Shown here piece after piece: positions 17,529-30,216 of a stretch of 64,000 bases of DNA (the first letter of the stretch is position 1; every line of letters begins with the position of its first letter). The stretch is from assembly GCF_003344865.1 (NCBI RefSeq), contig NZ_CP031165.1:2175910-2239909 (forward strand), read 5' to 3'. Source of the stretch: Euzebya pacifica. Its GTDB lineage: Bacteria > Actinomycetota > Nitriliruptoria > Euzebyales > Euzebyaceae. Under the pieces are notes generated by a model. That model searched no databases. It was not told the DNA's origin and worked only from the letters and a program-made list of their open reading frames with translations. The position numbers and the translations under genes are program-made.

Positions 17529-18378
17529 CGCACTGTGGAAGCCACCGTCGAGCGGTGAGGCGGTGGGGGAGTACGAGGAGTACGACCCCAGCACCGACCT
17601 CTCCCGCGATCCGACCATGCCGCTGCCGAGCGACGAGATCGCCGCCGTCGGTGGCGAGACGGCGCCCGGCGAGACGTTGCTGGAGGTGTCGGGCCTGACC
17701 GCCGGGTACGGCGGCCTGCAGGTCCTGCACGGCATCGACTTCACCATCCGCACCGGCGAGACCGCGGTGCTCCTCGGCCTCAACGGGGCAGGGAAGACCA
17801 CCACCGCCTCGGTGCTGTGCGGGAAGGTCAAGCCCACGGGCGGGACCGTGTCCTTCGAGGGGCGTGATGCCTCCAAGTGGTCGGTCCGACAGGCGGTGTC
17901 CAACGGCATCGTCATGTGTCCCGAGGGCCGGCGGGTGTTCCCCCAGCTGTCGGTGCGCGCCAACCTCGACGTCGGTGGCTGGACGCACCGGTCCGACGGC
18001 GACTGGATGGAGCAGCAGCGGGAGAAGGTCTACGACTACTTCCCGCGGCTCCGCGAACGCCACGACCAGATGGCCGGCACGCTGTCGGGCGGTGAGCAGC
18101 AGATGGTCGCCATCGGGCGGAGCCTGATGGCCAAGCCGAAGCTGCTGATCATCGACGAGGCGTCCATGGGCCTGGCCCCCGTCATCGTCAAGGACGTCTT
18201 CGAGATCGTCCGCCAGATCAACGCCGACGGCACCACCGTCATCCTCATCGAGCAGAACATCGGCGCGCTCGACGTGGCCACCCTGGGCTTGATCATGGAG
18301 CAGGGAACCATCGTGCAGGAGGTCCGGGGCGCCGAGCTATCCGACCCCGAGAACGTCCGGAAGGTGTTCCTCGGATGA
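17521..18378 (+). CDS. livF: Branched-chain amino acid ABC transporter ATP-binding protein LivF
   Basis: TTG at 17521 is preferred: GAGGGGG lies about ten bases upstream and it overlaps the livG stop by eight bases. ATG at 17617 is an alternative that would drop a 32-residue acidic leader. From TTG the product has 285 residues, with Walker A GLNGAGKTTTAS, signature LSGGEQQMVAIGRSL and Walker B LLIIDEASMGLAP. The N-terminal extension before the ABC domain is longer than usual for LivF. It completes the importer livJHMGF. Confidence 0.93.
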   Translation: MTDALWKPPSSGEAVGEYEEYDPSTDLSRDPTMPLPSDEIAAVGGETAPGETLLEVSGLTAGYGGLQVLHGIDFTIRTGETAVLLGLNGAGKTTTASVLCGKVKPTGGTVSFEGRDASKWSVRQAVSNGIVMCPEGRRVFPQLSVRANLDVGGWTHRSDGDWMEQQREKVYDYFPRLRERHDQMAGTLSGGEQQMVAIGRSLMAKPKLLIIDEASMGLAPVIVKDVFEIVRQINADGTTVILIEQNIGALDVATLGLIMEQGTIVQEVRGAELSDPENVRKVFLG

Positions 18379-18445
18379 CGCATTCGCCCACCCTCGTCCC
18401 ACCCACCGCCGACCCCACCCGTCTCGCACGCAGGAGCGCGCACGC

Positions 18446-18817
18446 ATGAACAACATCTCACCCAACGCAACCAGGTACACCGCGATCGGGCTCGTCGTCT
18501 TCGGGCTCCTGTTCATCTTCTTCGCCTGGAACGGTGCGGCAGGGCTGGACAACGGCGTCGACATCCGCACGCAGTTCCCTTTCCTCATCTCAGGCGGGAT
18601 CGGCGGGCTCGCGCTCGTCGGTGCCGGGCTGACGCTCATCCGCGTCTTCGAGGGCCGCAGGGACACCAAGGAGGTGGTGCGCCACCTCGAGCGGCTCACC
18701 GCTGCCGTGGAGTGCCTTGCCGCCCAGGAGGAGGTGCCGGCACACCCGTCCATGAACGGACTGGGTAGTGCACCGGCGATGCCACCGCCTGCACCCCCGT
18801 TCGAGCACGCCTCCTGA
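18446..18817 (+). CDS. Small membrane protein, unknown
   Basis: The 123-residue product has two hydrophobic helices (about 13-30 and 48-66), a short outside loop between them (GAAGLDNGVDIRTQFPF), then a charged helix (RRDTKEVVRHLERLTAAVECL) and a Pro-rich tail. I do not recognise a family. It lies 68 bases after livF and before a terminator, so it may be the last gene of the liv operon; a role in the transporter is only inferred from position. Confidence 0.7.
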   Translation: MNNISPNATRYTAIGLVVFGLLFIFFAWNGAAGLDNGVDIRTQFPFLISGGIGGLALVGAGLTLIRVFEGRRDTKEVVRHLERLTAAVECLAAQEEVPAHPSMNGLGSAPAMPPPAPPFEHAS

Positions 18818-18865
18818 GCGCGCCCACGTTCGCCCCGACGCGCCCTTGCTGGGTTGCATCGCCAC

Positions 18866-18898
18866 ACGCCGTCCCCGAGCTGGGGGCGGCGTTGTTGG
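18866..18898 (+). terminator. Rho-independent terminator after the liv operon
   Basis: ACGCCG-T-CCCC pairs with GGGG-G-CGGCGT around a GAGCT loop, giving an 11-bp stem with one G-T pair, followed by the T-rich TTGTTGGTTT. It separates the liv transcript from the rRNA promoter region. Confidence 0.8.
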
Positions 18899-19046
18899 TT
18901 TCCGGGCGGGTGGACGGGGTAGACAGGGGACCTGCAGCTACCGCTGCTGCGCCCCTGTCAGGGATTCCCAGAACATGTTCTGACTGCCTTTTCGCAGGTC
19001 AGCGTGCGTTTGGCGTCCGGGCATCCAGAAAATCCCGGTCCAGGGG
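18899..19046 (+). promoter_or_regulatory. Upstream region of rRNA operon 1
   Basis: No gene is seen. Two blocks are shared with the region upstream of operon 2. One is CGGGGTAGAC at 18915-18924 (30610-30619 in the other), where TAGACA could be an extra -10 element. The other is CCCAGAACATG at 18967-18977. Here the second block sits in a perfect 14-bp palindrome, CAGAACATGTTCTG (18969-18982), which could be a regulator site; in operon 2 the same core is the loop of a 10-bp hairpin. Confidence 0.5.
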
Positions 19047-19075
19047 TTGCAGGGGCCCGGGGGGAGGCGTACATT
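19047..19075 (+). promoter_or_regulatory. Promoter of rRNA operon 1
   Basis: TTGCAG (19047-19052), a 17-base spacer, and TACATT (19070-19075) form a good sigma-70-type promoter. Transcription would start near 19082, about 400 bases before the 16S gene. The equivalent place upstream of operon 2 carries TTGCGA-17-TATTGT, shifted by one base. Confidence 0.7.
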
Positions 19076-19081
19076 ACTCGT

Positions 19082-19481
19082 CCGCCGCAAGAAGGGGTTC
19101 GCCCCCCGGAAGCGGTGCAGTCCATAGTGATCGGCTCTCGTGTTCTGCGGGAGGTCTTCGATTCAGGACTTGGAGCCCGGACGGTTGTCCGGTTGCATGG
19201 TTGACCGAAAGCCTTTGGTTGCCGGCGGTTGTCGGTTCGGAGGAACTCGGGAGATTGTGTCCCCCGCTCCTTGAAAACTACACAGTGTGCCAAAAGTCAG
19301 TGCACTTTATACATGCAAGCCCCGTCTGGGGTGTTGTGCTTCGGTATGGCATCTCGACGAGTTTGTAGATTCCTTGATTCAGGATGACTGACAACGAAAA
19401 TTTGTCAGTGTTCATTCCATAACCAAGGTCATTTATCTCCACAGGATGTGTGGTTGCAGCTTTGCTGTTCGCTACAGGTCT
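19082..19481 (+). other. 16S rRNA leader, operon 1
   Basis: About 400 bases of leader without a gene. GCTCCTTGAAAACTAC (19266-19281) is a boxA-type antitermination motif as in actinobacterial rRNA leaders. ACTGACAA (19387-19394) pairs with TTGTCAGT (19402-19409) in an 8-bp hairpin. TCCACAGGA near 19438-19446 can pair with TTCTGTGGA near 21060 after the 16S gene, a candidate RNase III processing stem. The same leader precedes operon 2. Confidence 0.65.
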
Positions 19482-24259
<4,778 letters not shown>

Positions 24260-24327
24260 GTGATGCTCGCGCTCGCTATGTGGTTCATCCTGGGACGGGA
24301 TGGAACCCTATACACAAATTTCATAGA

Positions 24328-24446
24328 GTTCCGTGGTCATTGCGGAGGGGGTACACCCGGTTCCATTCCGAACCCGGAAGTTAAGCCCTCCAGCGCCGAT
24401 GGTACTGCGCGGGAGACTGCGTGGGAGAGTAGGACGTCGCGGACCA
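24328..24446 (+). rRNA. rrf: 5S ribosomal RNA, operon 1
   Basis: About 119 bases. The conserved core CCATTCCGAACCCGGAAG and AGCGCCGATGGTACTG is present, and the ends GTTCCGTG and CGCGGAC pair. The 68-base 23S-5S spacer has one difference between copies (A at 24318, G at 35987). Confidence 0.95.
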
Positions 24447-24452
24447 CCACAA

Positions 24453-24491
24453 CTGGCCACCTTCATCACGAAGGTGGCCAGTGTGCTTTTT
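24453..24491 (+). terminator. rRNA operon 1 terminator
   Basis: CTGGCCACCTTC pairs perfectly with GAAGGTGGCCAG around ATCAC (12-bp stem), followed by TGTGC and five T. Sequence identity with operon 2 ends right here, at about 24492. Confidence 0.92.
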
Positions 24492-24579
24492 GCAATCAAC
24501 TGCTCCGCGTTCGGGGCTCGGGTGATCACCACTCGGGTCGCGGGCGAAGGGGCTGACCCCAAGAGGACGTGGACTGACC

Positions 24580-25644
24580 ATGGCAGGAGAACGCAGCGGT
24601 TCCGGCGGCTCCGACCGTCGAGGCGGTGGCGGCCAGGGCGGCCGCGGAGACAGGCCTCGGGTCAACCGAGGTGGCTCGAGCCCCTCTGGCGGCCGCAGCG
24701 GTGGAGGTTCCCGTGGCGGGTCGCGTGATGGCGGCTCGGGCGGCGGCCGTGGCGGCTCGTCCGGCGGTAGCCGTGGTGGCTCCGGTGGGGGAGGCGGCTA
24801 TCGCGGTGGCGGTAGCGGTCGCAGCTCCGACGGGCGCCCGGGAGGGCCTCGTCGTGGACCCGGTCGTCCTCGCGATGACGAGGAACGGGAGTCCAAGCCG
24901 ATCCGGCGAAGCCTCAGCGGCAAGCCGGCCCCGACCCGGCGCCCCAAGCCGGCGGCGGCCACCCAGGTGACCCGGCCGGACCTGCCAGCCGAGCGCCCCG
25001 AGCTGCCGGGCAGCGTCTATCGCGAGATCAAGCGCACGTCGCAGCCGGGTCAGGTCGACGATGTCGCCAACGCTGTCGGCACGGCGGCCGAGGCCATGGC
25101 AGAGGGCGACCTTCCCCGTGCCCTCGAGCTGCTGGAGTGGGCCAAGGCCAAGGCGCCGCGAAGCGTGGCGATCCGTGAGGGTCTCGGTGTCGCACATTAC
25201 CTCGACCAGGACTTCGAGGCTGCCCAGCGGGAGCTGCAGGCCTACCGGCGCATGTCGGGCAAGGCCGACCAGAACCACCTGCTCGCCGACGCCGCCCGAG
25301 CGCTCGGTCGTCCCGAGCGGGTGGGCGAGCTGGCCGAGGAGGTCATCGCTGCCCACGAGAAGGGACAGGTCCCCCTGGACCGGGTCATCGAGACCATCAT
25401 CGTCCAGGCCGGCATGACCGCAGATCAAGGCAAGCCCGACGTGGCGTTGGCGATCCTGGATCGTGCGCCGCTGCCCGACGGTGGCGTCAGCATTCCGCAC
25501 GGCCGGGTCTGGTTCGCAGCCGGCGACATCGCCGAGTCGATGGGTGACCTCGAGCGGGCCCGGGAGTACTTCGCGGCCGCCGTCCTCGTCGAGGACGACT
25601 TCCTCGACGCAGAGGAACGGCTCGAGTCCCTCGGCGAGGACTGA
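24580..25644 (+). CDS. TPR-like protein with RGG/Gly-Ser-Arg-rich N-terminus
   Basis: ATG at 24580 gives 354 residues. Residues 1 to about 100 are almost only Gly, Ser and Arg with many RGG/SRGG units, an arrangement found in RNA-binding and condensate-forming proteins. A basic linker with RPRDDEERESKPIRR and PTRRPKP follows. Residues about 145-354 are helical tetratricopeptide-like repeats (AEAMAEGDLPRALELLEWAKAKAP, DFEAAQRELQAYRRM, MGDLERAREYFAAAVLVEDDF). Related actinobacterial proteins, as I recall, lie near tlyA; here it follows a 5S gene. A ribosome or RNA link is inference. A terminator follows. Confidence 0.85.
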   Translation: MAGERSGSGGSDRRGGGGQGGRGDRPRVNRGGSSPSGGRSGGGSRGGSRDGGSGGGRGGSSGGSRGGSGGGGGYRGGGSGRSSDGRPGGPRRGPGRPRDDEERESKPIRRSLSGKPAPTRRPKPAAATQVTRPDLPAERPELPGSVYREIKRTSQPGQVDDVANAVGTAAEAMAEGDLPRALELLEWAKAKAPRSVAIREGLGVAHYLDQDFEAAQRELQAYRRMSGKADQNHLLADAARALGRPERVGELAEEVIAAHEKGQVPLDRVIETIIVQAGMTADQGKPDVALAILDRAPLPDGGVSIPHGRVWFAAGDIAESMGDLERAREYFAAAVLVEDDFLDAEERLESLGED

Positions 25645-25708
25645 CCCGCTCACGCTCGCGCTCGACTTCGGTGCACCCCACGGGGGCGTGCCGACACATA
25701 CACACACG

Positions 25709-25748
25709 AGGCCTCGTGTCCCCCCGGGACACGGGGCCTTCGTCGTGT
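25709..25748 (+). terminator. Rho-independent terminator after the RGG-TPR gene
   Basis: AGGCCTCGTGTCCC pairs with GGGACACGGGGCCT (one T-G pair) around a short C loop, followed by TCGTCGT. The T-run is weak but the stem is very strong. Confidence 0.7.
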
Positions 25749-26117
25749 CCGGACACCGTTCGCAGCGGCCGGGTCGTGACAAGCGGACGGGGTTGCGCCT
25801 TCGCTACGTCGACGCAGCCTCCGGCAGGCCGTTCGTCAGCGGCCTCAGGGTCAGCCCGTTCGCCGTCCTCGATGGAGCCCGTTCGGCAGACCGGCCGCGG
25901 GGCGGCGGTGGCCGGGGGCCGTGGCCACGGTGTCGGGTGGGCCGCCCGCCTCCCCTTCCACCAGGGCCTTGAAGGGAGCGGATCTCGAGCTCGAGACGCG
26001 CTGGGCAAGTCGCCCCTCAATCCGTCCGAGCCCCACGGCCCAGGGCCTCCCCGCCTGTCGCGCGTCTGCGGCGAGTGGCCCTAGACCCCGACAGGCACGT
26101 CGGCCGGGCCAGGGCCG
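25749..26117. other. Intergenic stretch without a supported gene
   Basis: About 370 bases of GC-rich sequence. Open frames exist on both strands but their composition (Arg/Pro/Gly-rich, no recognisable motif) looks like antisense or random frames. A diverged relative of the following 73-bp repeat, with CCTGTCG...CGACAGG ends, lies at about 26053-26096. Confidence 0.5.
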
Positions 26118-26314
26118 CGTGTCGGGTGTTTGCGGCGGGTGGCCCGATATCCGACAGGCGTGGGGGAGTGGGTGGCCCGTGTGGAGGGGGCGTGTCGGGT
26201 GTTTGCGGCGGGTGGTCCGATATCCGACAGGCGTGGGGGAGTGGGTGGCCCGTGTGGAGGGGGCGTGTCGGGTGTTTGCGGCGGGTGGCCCGATACCCGA
26301 CAAGCGCTGGGAGG
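26118..26314 (+). repeat. 73-bp tandem repeat array with internal inverted ends (left array)
   Basis: Units start at 26118, 26191 and 26264 (the last is partial), each beginning CGTGTCGGG. Units 1 and 2 differ by about one base. Within each, TGTCGG and CCGACA form inverted ends of a roughly 40-base element, followed by a G-rich tail GTGGGGGAGTGGGTGG. A related array with the same 73-base period lies at 30217-30340, beyond the IS. Nothing suggests coding. Confidence 0.85.
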
Positions 26315-26464
26315 TGTGTGGACCGGGGTCGGTCTGGGGGAGGGGTTACCGGCCGTTCGAGTGGACTGTGTCGGTAGCGGCCCAATACTGACCCCCTGAC
26401 GACGGGCGAATCTTGACCCCCTTCGTCGTGGTTCACCTGCTGTGGGCGGGTGGGATCTGACCCT

Positions 26465-26486
26465 GACTCGATCGTGTCGTCGAGTC
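26465..26486 (+). promoter_or_regulatory. Stem-loop before istA
   Basis: GACTCGA (26465-26471) pairs with TCGAGTC (26480-26486). It lies directly before the istA ribosome site AGGAGGAAGG and may limit translation of transposase from outside transcripts; that role is inferred. Confidence 0.4.
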
Positions 26487-26499
26487 AGGAGGAAGGGTT

Positions 26500-26992
26500 G
26501 TGATTGACGTGGAGCAGTGGGCTGAGGTCCGCCGGTTGCATTTCGCTGAGGGGATGGCGATCAAGGCGATCGTGCGGGCGACGGGGTTGTCGCGCAACAC
26601 GGTGCGGGCGGCGATCCGCTCGGCGTCGCCACCGAAGTACGAGCGGGAGGCGGCGGGGTCGGCGGTGGATGCGTTCGAGCCGCAGATCCGCCAGTTGCTC
26701 AAGGCCACGCCGGACATGCCGGCCACGGTGATCGCCGAGCGGATCGGCTGGTCGCGGGGGATGACGGTGCTGCGCGACCGGGTGCGTGAGCTGCGTCCGG
26801 CCTACCTGCTGCCGGAGGGGTATGGCCGCACCGTCTATCGGGAGGGCGAGCTGGCCCAGTGGGACCTGTGGTTCCCCGAGGACCTGAAGGTGCCGGTCGG
26901 GTTCGGACAGACCGCGGTGCTGCCGGTGATCGTCGGGGTGCCCTGCTACTCGCGGTGGATCACCGCCCGGATGATCCCGTCCAAGGACAAAC
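26500..26992 (+). pseudogene. istA: istA, 5' part (IS21 transposase, split by ISL3 insertion)
   Basis: GTG at 26500 follows AGGAGGAAGG. The 164 residues before the break include a helix-turn-helix (GMAIKAIVRATGLSRNTVRAAI, about 19-40) and the start of the DDE integrase domain with the likely first catalytic Asp in QWDLWFPED. The frame breaks at the 8-bp duplication GGACAAAC (26985-26992). Removing the nested IS joins Lys-Asp-Lys to His-Asp-Val-Leu-Gly-Gly of the 3' part and restores a 405-residue IstA, so the insertion is the only damage I see. Confidence 0.92.
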
Positions 26993-28418
26993 GGGTCTTC
27001 CTCACGAAGCGTGGCGAGGGCCTCGCAGTCTCGCGGCAGGTTGATCCTGCCATGCGGGCTTGCCGCAGAACAGCAGGAGCCGGAGGCGGTAGTTGGCGAG
27101 GTTGCGAAAGCCGTGGCCGACGCGCTTGATGCGCTTGATGAGCGCGTTGATGGCCTCGGTCTTGCCGTTGGAGAGGCCGTCGCATCGCCAGTAGGCGAGC
27201 AGTTGATGGTGCCAGTGGCGCAGGGTGCGGGCGAGTCGTCGGATCTCGGGGATCTCCACGAACTGGCAGGCCTCGTGGAACTCCTCGAGTCGGTCTGCGG
27301 CCTCGTCGTGAGCATCGGCGCGGTACACCCTGCGGAGCAGCTCCTTGACGTGGTGGGCGTACCAGACCTCGCAGTCGGGGTCGCCCGCGACCAGCGCGGC
27401 TTCCAGCCGCGCCTTGCCCTTGTCGGTGAGCCGTTCTGTACCGACGAGCAGGGTGCGCCGGATGCCGTACAGCGGATCGCCCTTGTGGCCGCGGTGGCCC
27501 ATCTCGTCTTGTTGGACACGACGGCGGACCTCGTCGACCACGGTGTTGGCCAGCTTGATCACGTGGAAGGCGTCGACGACGGCGGTGGGCGCGTCCAGCC
27601 CTTCCAGCAACGCGTTGAGGTAGCCGCGGTGCGGATCCAGGGCGACCCGCCTGACCGCCGAGAGCCAGCCGTCACCACGCTGCTGCAGCCAGCCGGCCAC
27701 CGACGTGCCGGCACGGCCGTCGACCACGTCCAGCAGCCGGCCGGTGTCGAGGTCGACCAGCCCGGTCACGAACGTCGTCCGCCGCCTGGGCCCGGCCGCT
27801 TGGAAGCTGGTCTCATCCACCCCCAACGAGGCCACCCCAGCGGTGCGTGCCGGGTCCTCGGTCAGCGGCAGGCCGTGGTCGCGGACCGCGGCCATCGCGG
27901 TGTTCCAGCCGGTGCCGAACTCGCGGGCCAGCTGGGCAACCGGCCGGCCATGACGGCCCACTTGGACACACACGTGGGCGCGGGCCCGCTCGGTCAGCAC
28001 CGCCCGCGGCAGGGCCGCGTCATCGCGTCGCTCGGTCCACGTCCGCTTCGGGCACAACTGTTCCTCGCAACGCCACAGCCGCTTGGACCACGCCAACCGG
28101 CACGGCCGACCGCCCATCGCTACGTCACGCACCACGGTGGCGCGGCGGCCGTGCGCACGCGCGACCACCCCGCACTCCGGGCAGCCGGTGGTCACCGCCA
28201 TTGTCTCAACGGCGAGCTCGACCTCGCCGTCCACCTCCCTGGCTTCGAGCAGCACGAAGCCTTCCAAGCCGAGCACAACAGTGCCCAGCGCCGTATCGTC
28301 GGCCATCCCTGGGGTCCTTCTGATCGCAGTCTTCGAACAACCGCGATCCAAGCGGGACCCCAGGGACCTACACGTCAGGCTCGACGACCCCCGCCGCCAC
28401 GCTCAGGGAGGAAGAGCC
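26993..28418 (-). mobile_element. ISL3-family insertion sequence nested in istA
   Basis: The 1,426-bp element has imperfect inverted ends: the left reads GGGTCTTCCTC then AGCGTGGCG, and the right, read inward, GGCTCTTCCTC then AGCGTGGCG. It is flanked by the 8-bp direct repeat GGACAAAC (26985-26992 and 28419-28426), the duplication size typical of ISL3. It holds one transposase gene on the minus strand. Confidence 0.95.
27002..28306 (-). CDS. ISL3-family transposase
   Basis: ATG at 28306 gives 434 residues; an in-frame extension upstream is possible but less likely. The N-terminus has a zinc-ribbon pair (TTGCPECGVVARAHGRR and WRCEEQLCPKRTW), then a helix-turn-helix (QLAREFGTGWNTAMAAVRDHG). 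The DDE domain follows with LGVDETSF and VALDPHRGY, and the C-terminal SNGKTEAINALIKRIKRVGHGFRNLANYR, which contains the catalytic Glu, is typical for ISL3. The gene appears intact, so the element may still be active. Confidence 0.95.
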   Translation of the reverse strand: MADDTALGTVVLGLEGFVLLEAREVDGEVELAVETMAVTTGCPECGVVARAHGRRATVVRDVAMGGRPCRLAWSKRLWRCEEQLCPKRTWTERRDDAALPRAVLTERARAHVCVQVGRHGRPVAQLAREFGTGWNTAMAAVRDHGLPLTEDPARTAGVASLGVDETSFQAAGPRRRTTFVTGLVDLDTGRLLDVVDGRAGTSVAGWLQQRGDGWLSAVRRVALDPHRGYLNALLEGLDAPTAVVDAFHVIKLANTVVDEVRRRVQQDEMGHRGHKGDPLYGIRRTLLVGTERLTDKGKARLEAALVAGDPDCEVWYAHHVKELLRRVYRADAHDEAADRLEEFHEACQFVEIPEIRRLARTLRHWHHQLLAYWRCDGLSNGKTEAINALIKRIKRVGHGFRNLANYRLRLLLFCGKPAWQDQPAARLRGPRHAS

Positions 28419-28426
28419 GGACAAAC

Positions 28427-29151
28427 ACGACGTGCTCGGCGGGCACCTGTGGTGCCTCCGCGACCTGGGCCGGGTGCCCCGCAAGGGGGTGTATGACGGC
28501 GAGCCCGCGATCAGCGTCCGGCGGGGCCGCAAGCTGGTCTACACCCAGGAGTACTTGGCGTTCCGAGGCACGTTGGGGATGGGCTCGATCGTGCTGGCCA
28601 AGGGCCACCCGGAGCGCAAGGGGGTGGTGGAGCGGGCCAACGGCTACCTGGAAACGAGCTTCATGCCCGGACGCAGCTTCGGCTCGATCGACGACTTCAA
28701 CACCCAGCTGGGCCTGTGGCTTGAGGACCGGGCCAACGTCAGGGTCCACGCCGGGCTGCGCCAGCGGCCCTCCGAACGCATCGACGCCGACCTGGCCGCG
28801 ATGCTGCCGCTGCCGCCGGTGCCGCCCGATGTCGATTGGACCCACACCGTCCGGTTGGGCGCCGACCACTGGGTGCGGGTGGACACCAACGACTACTCCG
28901 TCCACCCGGGCGCGATCGGCCGCAAGGTCACCATCCGCCGCACCGCCGATCAGGTCGTGGTGACCTGTGGCCGCGACGAGGTCGCCCGCCACGACCGGGT
29001 CCTCGCCAAGCATCAGACCATCACCGACCCGGCCCACGACGCCGCCCGCAAGGCCCGCGCCCAGCTGCTCGAGCTGCCCGTCGCCGGCCCCGACACCGGT
29101 GTGGAGCAGCGGGACCTCGCCGACTACGACCGGCTGCTCGGGGTGGCCTGA
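28427..29151 (+). pseudogene. istA: istA, 3' part (IS21 transposase)
   Basis: This part resumes the frame after the second GGACAAAC copy. It carries VYDGEPAI (probable second catalytic Asp) and KGVVERANGYLE (catalytic Glu), then the C-terminal beta domain (DTNDYSVHPGAIGRKV). Its stop overlaps the istB ATG by one base. Translation from the internal GTG at 28432 could make a fragment, but without the N-terminal DNA-binding part it should not transpose. Confidence 0.92.
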
Positions 29152-29936
29152 TGGCAACCACGCCGGCGTCGGCCACCGACAGCCACCTGGCCTACCTGTG
29201 CCGGGCCATGAAGGCCCCGTCCCTCGCGGCGGCCGCCCCGCGGCTGGCCGACCGGGCCCGCGAGGAGGGCTGGACCCACGAGGCGTTCCTCGCCGCGTGC
29301 CTTGAGAAAGAAGTCGACGCCCGCGCCGCCCACGGCGGCCAGGCCCGCATCAAAGCCGCGAAGTTCCCGGCCCGCAAGACCCTGGAGGACTTCGACTTCG
29401 ACCACCAGACCTCCGTCAAGCGCGAATTGATCGGCCATCTCGGCCAGCTCGACTTCGTCGACGCCCGCGCCAACGTGGTGTTCCTCGGCCCGCCCGGCAC
29501 CGGCAAGACCCACCTCTCCATCGCGCTGGGCATCCGCGCCTGCCTGGCCGGTCACCGCGTCGCCTTCGCCACCGCCGCCCAATGGGTCGACCGGCTCGGC
29601 GCCGCCCACGCCGCCGGCCGGCTCCAGGACGAACTCCGCGCCCTCGGCCGCGTCCCCGTCGTGGTCATCGACGAGGTCGGCTACATCCCGTTTGAGGCCG
29701 AGGCCGCCAACCTGTTCTTCCAACTCATCGCCGCCAGATACGAACGCGCCAGCGTGATCATGAGCTCCAACAAGCCATTCAGCCGGTGGGGCGAGGTCTT
29801 CGGCGACCCCGTCGTGGCCGCAGCCATGATCGACCGGCTCGTCCACCACGCCGACGTCGTCCCGCTCAAGGGCGACAGCTACCGCCTCAAGGACCGCGAC
29901 CTCGGCCGCGTCCCCGCCGCCGACCCAGCACCATGA
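29151..29936 (+). CDS. istB: IS21-family helper ATPase IstB
   Basis: The 261-residue AAA+ protein resembles DnaC. It has Walker A GPPGTGKTHLS (about residues 111-121), Walker B VVVIDEVGYIPF, and sensor SNKPFSRWGEVF. The N-terminal helical domain (about 1-70) contacts DNA and IstA. IstB selects targets and activates IstA. The gene itself looks intact, but with istA broken the element cannot move without an IstA from elsewhere. Expression may depend on the upstream istA promoter and so may be reduced by the insertion. Confidence 0.95.
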   Translation: MATTPASATDSHLAYLCRAMKAPSLAAAAPRLADRAREEGWTHEAFLAACLEKEVDARAAHGGQARIKAAKFPARKTLEDFDFDHQTSVKRELIGHLGQLDFVDARANVVFLGPPGTGKTHLSIALGIRACLAGHRVAFATAAQWVDRLGAAHAAGRLQDELRALGRVPVVVIDEVGYIPFEAEAANLFFQLIAARYERASVIMSSNKPFSRWGEVFGDPVVAAAMIDRLVHHADVVPLKGDSYRLKDRDLGRVPAADPAP

Positions 29937-30216
29937 ACTCCAGAGGGGGTCAAGATTCAACCGCTGCAAGGGGGTCAGATTTCGCCCGCTGTTGACAGAC
30001 TGGCCATGTGGGAGGGGGAGGCCGGGGTGGCCGCCGGTTCGAGCTCCGGCTGACGTGCCCGGGAGGCGAGCGGCCAAGGGGGCCAACCCCGCCCCGTGCG
30101 GGGTGCTACGGCCCGGTCTCTGGACGCGCCCGCGCCAAGGGCACCGGCCGACGTAGGCCGATCGCCGTCAGCCGCCGGCGGGAGCGACCGGCGCGGCGGT
30201 GGGTCCCCATGCGTGC

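Larger units (their letters stand above)
26369..29997 (+). mobile_element. IS21-family insertion sequence, interrupted by a nested ISL3-family element
   Basis: The left end (26369) begins TGTCGGTAGCGG and the right end, read inward from 29997, begins TGTCAACAGCGG. Both ends carry two TGACCCCCT blocks about 30 bases apart, the multiple terminal transposase sites typical of IS21. A 5-bp target duplication GACTG flanks it (26364-26368 and 29998-30002). It carries istA and istB. Without the nested element and its duplication the IS would be about 2,195 bp, normal for the family. Confidence 0.93.

Noticed and set aside
18969-18982. CAGAACATGTTCTG as a LexA (SOS) box
   Set aside because: Gram-positive LexA sites are GAAC-N4-GTTC; here only two bases separate the half sites, and rRNA operons are not SOS targets.
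25487-26020. A 177-codon minus-strand frame after the RGG-TPR gene
   Set aside because: Overlaps the end of a real gene and a strong terminator; composition is Arg/Pro-rich with no motif.
26118-26314. Regular 73-base repeats as a CRISPR array
   Set aside because: The whole 73-base unit is repeated, with no unique spacers, and no cas genes are nearby.
27011-28963. A 650-codon plus-strand frame through the ISL3 element
   Set aside because: It is antisense to a clear transposase, crosses the IS end and has no recognisable domains; a GC-rich shadow frame.
30033-30050. GCCGGTTCGAGCTCCGGC as a tRNA T-arm
   Set aside because: The loop would be eight bases, and no acceptor, D or anticodon stems fit around it.
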